Assembly: GCA_036873755.1 (NCBI GenBank)
Contig: JAVTVY010020256.1
Location: forward strand, 1 to 64,000
Length of the DNA: 64,000 nucleotides
Direction: 5' to 3'
Source: Hanleya hanleyi
Taxonomy: Eukaryota; Mollusca; Polyplacophora; Lepidopleurida; Hanleyidae
The position numbers and the translations under genes are program-made. The notes under the pieces were generated by a model. That model saw nothing but the letters and a program-made list of their open reading frames with translations, was not told the DNA's origin and did no database searches. How positions within the stretch are numbered: the first letter of the stretch is position 1; every line of letters starts with the position of its first letter. Of this stretch, positions 38,201 through 50,200 are shown piece by piece.

Positions 38201-41200
38201 TCATCGTGTTTGGAAAGTGGTGCACCATGTGTAGAATTCGGAAAGGACCGTCTTGGTATAGCTGCAGGCAGAGGTTTTTTGTATTGTATGACGTCATTGC
38301 ATGTGCCTTGCAATCGAAGACAGATGGCGATCTACGACTGTCTATTATAACATGGGATTTGTTGTGGAGATGAATGAAGATGATTCCCAATAGCACTAAG
38401 CAAAAAGGTTTAATTGGCACACTTTTGATGTAGCGAGAAGTCACTGTGAAGGCCGCTGTAATGTACATGTATGTGAAATTTATGTTAAATGTTTACTACA
38501 ATGAGTTACCGTACACTTTCCATTGAGCGGTCTTAGCAAGCATTTCCTACTACCGAAATTGTATTTACATGTGAATATAATGGTTTGTGTAGTGTAAGAT
38601 CTGTAAGATAATGTTGTCTGTCAATTGCCGTATGTTGCTCCTCAAGGATATCGCTGTATAATTGTAAAAACATATACAACAAATGTGTTCTGAGACAGAG
38701 CAAACAATTATTTTCTGTTCGACTTCAGTAAATGTCCCATCAGCAGCGGTATAATCAATATCCATTTACACTATCATTCTATACATATCAAAGGTTGATT
38801 GATTCCCTTAATTGCTACAATTTTATGAACAGAACGACCATGACGGCCACTTGGAATAAATGTCATCAGTGATAAGGAGAGAACTACTCAATTGAACTCT
38901 ATTTATCTTGATGGATCATGGTTCCAATCGATATGCTCTGTCTACAGTCGCAATTCGTTGTGATAGGATAACCGGAAAGACGATGTGTCGATTATCAAAT
39001 CGTGATCAAGATGAGATATCAAGGTCAGTGTGACCCGAACATCGGAATATCAATGTGACCGGAATATCAGGATATTGATTCAGTTGAAATTTGCATTTTG
39101 TCTTGAATGCATACATTGGGAGAAAAGGTGTTGCATACCAAAACTAAGGTCAAGGTCAAAGGTGCACCAGGTCACTGTGGCGATTTTCTGAGTAGATTTT
39201 GTGAGTGGATACATTACCGGAGACGATGCATCGCGATACACATCAGTAAATAGTTGAAAATCTTGATCCGGTGATATACTCTAAATCAGAGTTGTCGAAT
39301 ATGATCAACTTTCATGTACATGTATATGCCCAATTCAAGGCAAACCAAAAACCTGGCTGGTCATTCTGAGGAGTGCTCTCATCAGTTCTAGGTTGTGCAT
39401 TGTGTCCAAACTGTGAATAAATCTTAACATCAGGAGGGAGACACTCTGTTGATTTTGAAGTCAAATGGCAATGGATCACAGCAGTCCCAAACAAGGCAAT
39501 GCTTTATTTAGGAAAAGCTAATTGTTGCACGCCAAAGTTAAAATCTGGCCATATCTATTTCTCTTGTAATACATTGTTTTAAGAAAGGCCGCGATATCAA
39601 TGGACCAATAGCCAGGAACAGTGTGTAGCAATTCTAGCCTTGCTATTCTTTTATTTGCTCGGAACAAAGATTTTGACCGTTGACGTCACTCAACAGATCA
39701 GTCATTAAGTCATGCTAACATTGTAGACTTTCCTTTTCCCTTGATATCTGGGAGTTGGGACTAAGTCCGAGCTCGTCTCGAAGCTGTGCAAATTATATTA
39801 TCAGTCTGTTTTCACATGCCAGGATTATCCCGGTCTGCAGCGATAGGCGAACCTGTTCATTGCCGAACGTATGGCCAACGAACAGAATATAATAAAATGT
39901 AAGGTCAAACTGACAAACGAAGTGTTTGTTCATCATGCAGAACTATTTTTTACGAAAACTCTTTAGAGGAATTAGTTGGCTTGACGTTTTTCTATTACCT
40001 GAAAGGAACCTTTGGCCACTTTAATGTATAGAGTTACATGGTAATTGGGTTGTTTGCGTATGGTGTCGTGTGTCTACTACGTGGAACGTCATGTTCTGGC
40101 ATCGTCCCAATACAGCAAGCCTGGGTCTGCTTTATAGCACAGGTACGAGGTTTATGGAGTATAATCACTGAGGTGGTAAAATAATGGATGGGGAAACTCC
40201 ACTTTTATAGTCTGAAGATACATCCCTTACGTCTCTGCTTTATCAATAAAGCTGACATTTGTGTCAGATTTTGCGTAACTTTAGGAGGAAAATGCGAAAC
40301 CGACAGATGCTTGGTGTAGAATTTATGGTACACGGGAATGGAGAGCGAGCTATGTTCGCCCCTCCCGAAGGAAATCTTGAATGCCATGTGGCCATAAATG
40401 GATTCTCTTATCTTGAAACGTAAGATATAAACAACGTGTTTAAACATCCTTCTCTCCTTCCATTTCCCTCTCAATGTGGTAATTTTTACCCATCGGCCGC
40501 AACTTGGTCGAAGGGCATCGTCGTCATGTACGTCTGTCCGTCCGTCCGTCTGTCCGTCACAGCTTTCTCGTTACCAAAATATCTTTAGAACGACCTACAC
40601 ACGACTTGGGTTGACCCGATCGGTTGAAAACTTTGGCGACCATCTTTAATTTATGTGAAACCGCCACAGCTTTCTCGTTACCAAGATATCTTTAGAAAAA
40701 TTCACCCTAGGCACACCAAAATTGCAGTGCACATCCGTATGCTCGTGACCCAGAACCCTATTGAATCTGGCCGCCGTCTTTAGTTTATGCGAAACCATTA
40801 ATCTTGTGTATCTCGGAAGCCATTTCGCTGTTCAGTGTGAAACTTGGTATACAACACCCACGGTTGAGGAGTTCTCAGCTCATTGGCCACACGGTTCCTG
40901 GCCTCTCTGACTGATTTGTTTCGACTTCACCTGATCATTAAACTTAGTCTTAAAGGTGCTACACAGACTAACACGGCTAACCCCTATTTATATCGGCTCA
41001 TTGTGTGATTCATGTATTCATATTGTTGTATTTTCTCCTTTATCCAGGTATGGAGTGAGGCCGCTGCTCAGATTTTCTACTCTCTTAGTGCGTGCCAAGG
41101 TGGGCTGGTTGCTATGGCAAGTTATAACAAATTTAACAACAACTGCATGAGGTACGTCTTTGGATCATCCATTTAACCCCATCAATGTGATACAATGTTC

Positions 41201-44200
41201 GAACCTCAAACGAATATCAAGAGCAGACATTTTCTTACTTTGACAATTTACATTCACTGTGGGCATATTGCATGAACATTTTTAGTATTAGCACTGTTTG
41301 TGAATTGAAAATGGCGAACATCAAATAATGTCCAGTTTAGACGTAAAATTGATTTCTGGATACATGTCAGCAGTTTTCCAGACGCACACGATTACATGTA
41401 ACACGTCCCTCCATGGATGAAGAATCTTGCGGGTATGTGGTATGGTCGGCGAGGGTCTGATTAACTGTGTGGTGCGTTAACTTACCGTAGTATTATTTAC
41501 CAGCTCCATAACTTCACAAAACCTACAAAATGTACTGAAACAGTATTCTTTTCCTTCTTTTTAGGGACGCATTTATCATTCCAGTTATCAACTGTATGAC
41601 GAGTTTCTACGCCGGTTTTGTAATATTCTCCGTGTTGGGGTTCATGGCACTCGAAAAGGGAGTTGCGATTCAAGATGTGGCTGACCAAGGTACTCGAATG
41701 TTATCACAACGAAATTTCAGAGAACAATAGAGTTGGAAAAATGTTGTTTTTCTGACGAACGAACGAATGCCATCTTCTGCTACTGTTTATCATATCCCTC
41801 GGCTAAAATTGGCCTTCTACTATTTTCCCCGTTTGGATCATATTCCCTCAGATGAATTTCTCTTGGCTATTTGTATCTCGCACCGATCAAGCCGATGCTA
41901 AGGGCCATGTGGTCATGTCATCCAACATGTTCACATGAACAACTACAGTAAAACCCTGGCGGAGATACAAATCATCGCATGGATCATTTTTGTTCTTGTG
42001 ATGCCTTTAGATATTGACTAAAGACCATATAGAAGCGGCCAGGATTCAAGTTCCATGGTTTCATCTCCACAGCATACAATTTCATTATTCATTCTTAATT
42101 ATTCATCTCTTATGCATTGTACTCATTGGTTATCATTCCCATTGATACCTGATATCTGACCTTTGTTGTCATCAAATATCAAACAATCAAGACTTAGTGT
42201 TACGGTACTTGTAGATATAGGATTTCAGGGTTAACTGCTGGAGGTCTCTGATTAAATGTCTGAATTGTCTCCATGAAAGACAGCCCCCCCCCCCCTCCCT
42301 CCCACCCCCATTCTAAAACATGCCAGAAATGGAGTTTCACCAAGACCAATTTCAGGTTTGACCTTAGTCGGAGTGTGGAAGACCTTGACCTACAATATAG
42401 GATTGCGCTCTCAAAATTGAGTCGATAATATATTAGCCATGTTTGGGTTGTAGGTCCTGGCCTGGCGTTTGTCGTCTACCCCGAGGCCATATCCAAGATG
42501 CCCGTGGCTCCCCTGTGGGCGCTGTTATTCTTCTTTATGATGATGACCATGGGATTCAGTACTCAGGTATCCAGGTGACTCTCGGGTTTATATGGTACTT
42601 GCATGTTAACAGGGGGTGACAGGGTACAAAGGAGTACTACACGCTAAAAGGGAGAAGGGTGTGAGGCACTGAAGACAGGGTCATTGGCAAAGATGTGTCT
42701 GGCAAAGGAGAGATACACGCAACTCGAAGTGGGTATGTGGTGAACATGGCACAGGAGACTGGGCGGGGTGAAGGGGGGCGAATAGGGCACAGGTGAAGTG
42801 AGCCAGAAGCGAGAAGGCTCTGGTGGAGCAGTATGGTGTGGGGGGGAGAGAATAAGAGGGCTATGGGAACTGGATGAGGGTAGCCAGTAGCAAGAGGGTG
42901 CGGGGCACAGGCGAGAAACCACAAGTTAGAAGGTCGTGGGCAGAGTAAGAGCGTGCTGGGAGCAAGTGGGCTGCGGAGCACAGAAGGAGGTAGCCTGCGG
43001 CAGTAGGGATGATGTCTGGAGAACAAGGTAACTGGAGATCGGACCACATACATGACATAGAAAGTGGGCTGTGCCAATGTGAAGAGCGCTTAGGGAATGA
43101 GCTAACAGGAGAGCGGCATCAGAATAAGATGTTGGGAATACAGTATTCCCTGTCACCTCCTGTGTCAAGCGTTGCTTTTGCAGGATCGGCACAGTGTTTA
43201 TACAAACAGTCACAACCAGAGCGCCACTCAGACGTGTCATGAAATAAGAAGTCGAAGGAGACAGGAATGGACGTTCACGTCCGCCACTAGATCACTCGTT
43301 CTATTATAGGAATGGTTGAAATTAGCGATCAAATGTGTATTTTTCCATGTCGTGATTATTGAATTTATATATATATATACGTTCCAGAGGTGTGCCAATT
43401 TATAATCATGTAATAAATATAGGATAGAATAGAGAACTTTGGTAACAGGAATTTTAATAACATCGCTTTGCTTGGGTCCACCTTGTAGCATTATTCCAAG
43501 TAAACTAGTTGTTATTAATGATACGTTTTGCCTGAATATAGATGTATTTGCTGAATAATCTCAAACAGCTGGTTGACTACGGTCTCGAGTTTTCCTCATT
43601 AGCGACCAGCTGGCCAATCCAGAAGATCCAAGTTGTGTGTTACAGTAGCTCAAAAAGGCGTTTGTTTTCCTCTTTTAGTTTTCGGGTATGGAGACTGTCA
43701 TTACCAGTATTATCGACGAGTATCCAAACTTACTCCGGAGAAAATGGCCGTCAATATATTGCCGCTTCGGATTGGTGGTGCTCAGCTTCCTCTTGGGTAT
43801 CCCGATGGCAATGCAGGTTTGTATTTTGCGCGAGACTGTTATATTTTGCGCGGGACTGTATTTATTCATTCGATTGTCTTTGTTTGACGAGTTGTCTCCA
43901 CTCCAGTGTGATTTGACTTGAGGGAGACAACTCTTTAAGTTATTCAACTGTCCGAGTTTTAATACTAATAATTACATTTGAAAACTGATGACAATATATA
44001 TATATATATATGTATATAAATATTAATCGTGTTTGTCACCGTTTATACACGTGTGTATTGATTGTTACGGGTTCATATATCACACACATACATGTATATC
44101 GGTATTAAAGTTACGGTATGTTCCTGGAATGTGACTTTTTCATTGCGTACCCAAATAACTGTAGAGAATATCCTCTCCATAATAATGTGGGATGTTTTTT

Positions 44201-47200
44201 CTCAATGCCCTGTTTTTAGAGTAAACTTGACGCCACGTTTCATGAACTACAGACCAGGATATATCGACGTATTGTCAGAATCAAATAACTGATTTGACAA
44301 GATACATGTATTGGCTTTGGTGTGTCAGACATGTCCTCACACGACGACTGACACAGAGACTCGGTGAATTATGACCCGTGTATTATGACTGTCGTGTACG
44401 CTCTCTTGCATTTGTGAGCCCAACAACATATTGAAAGCTAGTAAGGGTTTTACTTGAGATTCTCAAATTATCAGAATTGTAGATATTCAAAACCGAAGTG
44501 TATCAGTGATAGAGACCCGATGGGGGTTTTTTTTGGGGGGGGGGGGGGGTCCGAACATGTTGAGAAACGTATCGCCTGTCTCTGTGGAAGTTAAAGGCGA
44601 TCGATCTGGAAGTTGAAAGCGGCCGCTATTTTATAGGCAATCCCATGCCTTACTGGTTCATGTTCCAATATATACACAGGCAATTTTTCACAGACGTACT
44701 GAACTGTACACTACTGAACGGTACTGCATGAAAAGGCCCACCATACATGTAGGTACTGAGCTGTAACTGAACCGTTCCTGTTTGGTAATCACAGGTCAGA
44801 ACTGAACTGAGCAGTACATGTCAGTCAGCAACAGCCTGGTTCCAAGAGGTAACTGAGCAGAACTGCACAGTAACAGGTTGGTTACTGTTCAGTTACCATG
44901 CTGTACTGTTCAGTCTTGTTCCGTGCGGTACCTTACAATATCCAATCAGTACTGATCAGTTACTGAGTGGTACTGTGTGGATACTGGTCAGTACTGACTG
45001 GTACTGTACTGAGGTGTATCGTGCCGGGCCCTGCCTTGCGGTTACCATTCAGTCACCACATGGTACCAACCTGTGAAAATTTGGCTGTGTATATATCGGG
45101 TATTGAATTAATATGTGGCTGTTTCTGTCCAATCCAGAGATGGTTCTTCTGGTAATGACCGGAAACACAGTGTATTGATTGTCTTCGATGGGCTATGCAT
45201 GTAGCAAGGTACGACAAGGCTACTAAAAGATTTCAGTAGCAGTCAACTGCCTTCAAATTCCCCATCAGTGGTACAGAATTGAGAACGAATATCAATATGC
45301 TATTATTACTTGAATGCTTCTTTATTCAGTTTTCACTTTGTCTGCTGGAATAAAATAATTTCAACTGAGAAACAATGACAGTCCTCTTTGAACATAGATT
45401 CTCCACTTCATTCAAGGAAGTCAACATTTTTTAGACGAAAATATTGCGAACAATACAGTTTGACAAGTTTGCACTCTTGTATATTCCCGACGATGGTATA
45501 ACCTTTACCGAAATATAGAATATCACAATGACTTCACTTTTCGGAGTTACTTTCATTCTAGTTTACACTCTTTGCTAGTCAAATCCTGAAAAGGTAATGG
45601 CTCTGTACAAGGCAATCGACCAATAGAAAACGGCGCAATGAACCCAGCAGTTTTCTCAGCTCCATGAAGGACAATGTGTCTGAGTCAAATCCTGAAAAGG
45701 TAACGGCTCAATGAACTCAGAAGTTCCTCAGCTCCATTGATTTAGGACAATGTGTCCGAGACGATACAAATTGTTTGTAACGCCTGTCAGCTATCAAAAC
45801 TATCCATTTGTGGGAGGAGGGAGGGTCAATTCTAATCAATATATTAGCAATACAGATAACCTCTGTTCCACTTTTCCCCTTGCTTCTTCATCTAGCCGAT
45901 ACTAAGATATTTGCTTTCCATTCATCGCTCGAAATTAAAACGGACCATTGTGGATCATTGGGATTCAACCCAAAACACTTCATCTGATGTTCATAGCGAC
46001 TCTGCTGGTTGGGCGGGGAAGATATCCGTATTATCATCAGCGTGAGAAACGAGAGAATTATTGATGTATTAAAATAAACATGCATATATTGCAGTTCTAA
46101 ATTGATCTTCATTTTTATACGCCCACCAAAAGGCGGACGTATTATGTTATGGCGGTTTCCGTCCGTCGGGGCGTCCGTCTGTGTGTCCGTCTGTCCGTCC
46201 CTCGTGTCTGGTCTATATCTGGGACAGTTTTCTATCTACAGTTTTAATTTTTGGTGAGTGGATACCCTACGGGGAGATGATGTGTCGTGTACCAAAATGA
46301 AGGTCAAGGTCAGAGGTCAAAGGTCACTGGCATAAAAAACAGGAAATCACTGAAGTGTTCGTGTCCGGTCTATATCTGTAAACTTTTTCTATCCACAGTT
46401 GCAATTTTTTGTGAGTGGATACGCTAGGTGGAGACGATGTGTCGCGTACCAAAATTGAGGTCGAGATCAAAGGTCACTGTTGCCTAAAATCAGGAAATCA
46501 TTGATCATTGACAGTTTTCTATCTACAGTTCTAATTTTTGTTGAGTGGAAGCCCTAGGTGGGAACGATGTGTTGCATACGAAATGTAGATCGAGGTCAGA
46601 GGTTAAAGGTCAGTGTGACGGAAAAATCAGGAAATCATTAAAAATTTATAATTTTTTGTGAGTGTATTCAATAGGGGGAAATGAGGTGTCGCATACCAAA
46701 ATATAGGTCAAGGTCGAAGGCCAAAGGTCACTGACCCCAGAATCAGGAAATTATTAAAAATAACATTTCTTTGTGAGTAGATACATTAGGGGGGGACAAT
46801 GTGTCACATATCAAAATGTAGGTCAAGGTCAAAGGTCAAGGTCACTGTTACCCCAAAATCATGAAATTGTTAAAAATCATGATTTTTTAGTCCACTGAGA
46901 AATTACGGGTAGCCGTTTTGTCATGTACCAAAATTTAGATCCAGGTCAATAGTCAAGATCACTGTGACACCAGAATCAAGGTCAAAGGTCAGTGTGATCT
47001 AAAAATCAGGAAGTCATTAAAAATTACTGATATTTGGTGAGTGGATTCAATAGGGGGAAATGAAGTGTCCCATACCAAAAATTAGATCACGGTCAAAGGT
47101 CACTGTGACCCCAAAATCAGGAAATTATTAAAAATAATATATTTTTGTGTCAGTAGATACATTAGGGGGACATGATGTGTCACAAACCAAAATGTAGGGC

Positions 47201-50200
47201 AAAGGTCAAGGTCACTGTGACCCCAAAATCGTTAAATTGTTAAAAATCATGATGTTTTGTGTCTATTGAGAAATTACGGGGAGATGGTTTGTCATGTACC
47301 AAAATTTAGGTCAAGGTCAATAGTCAAGGTGACTGTGACTTCAGAATCAAGAAATCTTTGAAAATTACTTTGCTTTGTGTCCGTAGATTCATTAGGGGGA
47401 CATGATGTGTCACATACCAAAATGTAGGTCAAGGCCGAACGTCAAGGTCACTTTGACCCCCAAATCATGAAATTGATACATTGACGGAAGACGAAGTGTC
47501 GTGCACCAAAATTTAGGTCAAGGTCAAAGGTCAAGGTAACTGTGACCCCAAAATCAGGAAATCACATTTTCGTATGCCTGTCGAAGACGAGGTCATGTAA
47601 TGCGATGTTGCGTTCTGTCCATTCATCCATTAACATTTGTTATCCATGCGATATCTCTGGTTTCAAGGTATGGAATGGTACCAAACTTTGAGTATACCTT
47701 ACTCGCATGGCAAAGAGGAGCCATACATTTTGAGATCAGTTTGTCCAAGGTCAAGGTCACAGTCTTTCAAAACTGAATCAAATTTAGCTTCTCTCCCCTA
47801 CATGTATATGTCATTCATCCTCCCATAATCGAAACCGCTACATTTAGTTAAACTGTTGTGAAATAAAAACCATATATTTAGTAATTTAACGGGGAGAGGG
47901 GTCCTTTATGAACTTCAGACCTCTTTATTAACTCAAGAACAAAGGTTTACTTCATCACTTTCTTCTTCCTTCATAACAAATTATCTCGTCTGAAAGGAAT
48001 CCATTTGCAGGAAAACTACTATTTTCTTGTGTTTGACTATTGTCAATTTCAGTGTGGGATATGTGAGCTCTCGGCTCTTGCTTCAAGGTAGTTACCAAGA
48101 GTTAAGCTCGTTTTAGTTTATCATTCAATATAAGATGTTATATATGTTACATTCTCAGAAGCACAAAATTGTAGGCTAGCTGTCAATTGGAATCAAGGCT
48201 ATCAAACATGAGCAGTGTGACTAACGTCACAGGACCTACGAAGTACAGTAGGCATTAGGACTCGAACGCGAACTGAACTCTTGGAAATCCCCACCCCCAG
48301 TTGAAATCCTGCCTATATTAAGATGGGCACCGCCCAAGTCAGAATCGCCACTGATTTTCATCAAAAATCACCAGAAATTTCCATCAAAAATAGGTCAGCT
48401 CAGAACTTGTTGGTAACAGTCTCCTAATGCGCCTTCATTCCAAAATAAATAACGATCACCGATTTAATTTTACATTTTTTTTTAAAGGAAACAGATTGAA
48501 TAATATAGGTTCACTAGATTTCAAGCTTTACGTGTGAAAATACATCTACATCTCTTTAGTGGTTTTTAGTGCCCTTGTCCAGGATCAAAACAACTTTTTA
48601 AATCACATTATTTTCCCAACAATACACCAAATTTTTATATATAGTACTATATAGTATAGAAAGGTAGCATTTATGTAGTTTACGGTAATTCAACTCGAGA
48701 CCAACACCTTCTATGCACAAGATAATAATGATTCTATGTGATTCTCCTGAGCATAACCGGTACAAAGACGAATAAATAGCGTCTCTACATCACGTTGTTA
48801 TCTAGATATATGAGACAACACATTTTGGGTATCGGCAATCTGATGAATGTACTATTCCGGTTTCCTTGTTTCACATTATATTCTATGGCAGTTGATCGGT
48901 GATTTTCTTTATGATAAACGTTAAACCACCTCAGCTTCGTTGTGCAAACAGCGCTGAATTTTTGAGGGTATATGCAGTAGGGTATTTTTAGCCGGAGAGT
49001 AACTGATAGGCCTAGTCATTAAATGCGATAAAACGCTGGAGCAAAACGGACCACAGTTTTCTTGGCAATGATGACATGTTTGGATGTGAAACAGGATACA
49101 CGTTACAGGCTACAGCTTACATATATATAACAATATACTGAAGTGTTAATTATAAATCTAATTTTAATCAGAATTATTTCAGATCAGAACTTGCTGGTAA
49201 CAATGCCCTAATGCACGTTCATGCCAAAAATCAAGGTTCTAATGTCAACGGTTCTCCTTATTTTGCCGACGAAAGGATTCGGATGGACTGACTGACTCAC
49301 TCATTACCGGACAATTTGCGATCTGTAGCCTACTTCGTAGGAACAACCTTGAAATTTGGACCAATGTAATTCCAGATAAACGGGCGTATATCGAAGCCCC
49401 TTGGGCTCTTGTTATATCTCGTTGTGCATATCACAATATTGTCGACTTCCATATTCCGTCCTGTTGAAGATATGCTCACTTTGCTATATCATACTACGTG
49501 TACGTGTCCTTCCGCAAAAGTGATATTTCAATACAGATCAAGCAGAGTTGGCTAGAAAAGGCTGCTAGGAACTTGAGCGAAACATCAACAGTAAATACAG
49601 TTATCCATAAGAAAGTGTGTATTTGGTTACACATTTGGACCCCTTTAAGTCAGAAGTTGATCGAATAGTTTAACCTATTCGTTTGAGCAAGTGCACCTGC
49701 GGAGGGAAGGATTTGTTTGCAAAAGCAAGGGGTCATTTTCAGTTTCTAGATACTGCTGAAACCAGTTGACGTAAAATTTATTTCGAATAATGTTCTTCAG
49801 TGAACAAACAACTAATCTTTTGAATAAGAATGAATACACTCGAAGAAAAATATCTATGCTACACATCCTTATTCAACTGTTTGTGATTGAAAGTTGAAAT
49901 ATCTTCTATTTTATTATTTTGTCAACTAATTGTTGAGTTACATGGAACATGTCTTTCACGTAAAAGCGCTCGTCACCAAAAAGCGTCTTTTTCGCATAAA
50001 ATTCACCCCACACTTTCTCATAGACTATATTAGCAAGCTGTTTTGTTTTTACCCCTCGGGCAGATTCTGCCCGAGCGGTATTGTCGTTGCCTCCGTCGTC
50101 TGTCCGTCTGTCCGTCCATCATATCATTGTAAACACATTATCTCAAAAAGTCCTTCACTTACAACAATGAAACTTCATACAGTTGTTTAATACAGCCAGT

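Larger units (their letters stand above)
30376..41047 (+). other. SLC6 intron 6 (10.7 kb)
   Basis: Contains a 21-bp triplet (GGACATGTACGATTG at 31077-31135), an AAT microsatellite (32220-32240), a promoter-like segment at 32472, the 33.1-39.3 kb nested duplication, and a repeat with GTCCGTCCGTCTGTCCGTC at 40533. The stretch 31.4-32.4 kb is unrecognised. Confidence 0.6.

Noticed and set aside
42637..43077. 146-codon minus-strand open frame
   Set aside because: It lies inside the transporter's intron 9 on a purine-rich degenerate repeat; the product is low-complexity Pro/Leu/Ser/His with no motif.
43009..43242. Extra exon of the transporter in intron 9
   Set aside because: Exons 9 and 10 join in phase exactly across the conserved TM8 motif, leaving no room for an insert.
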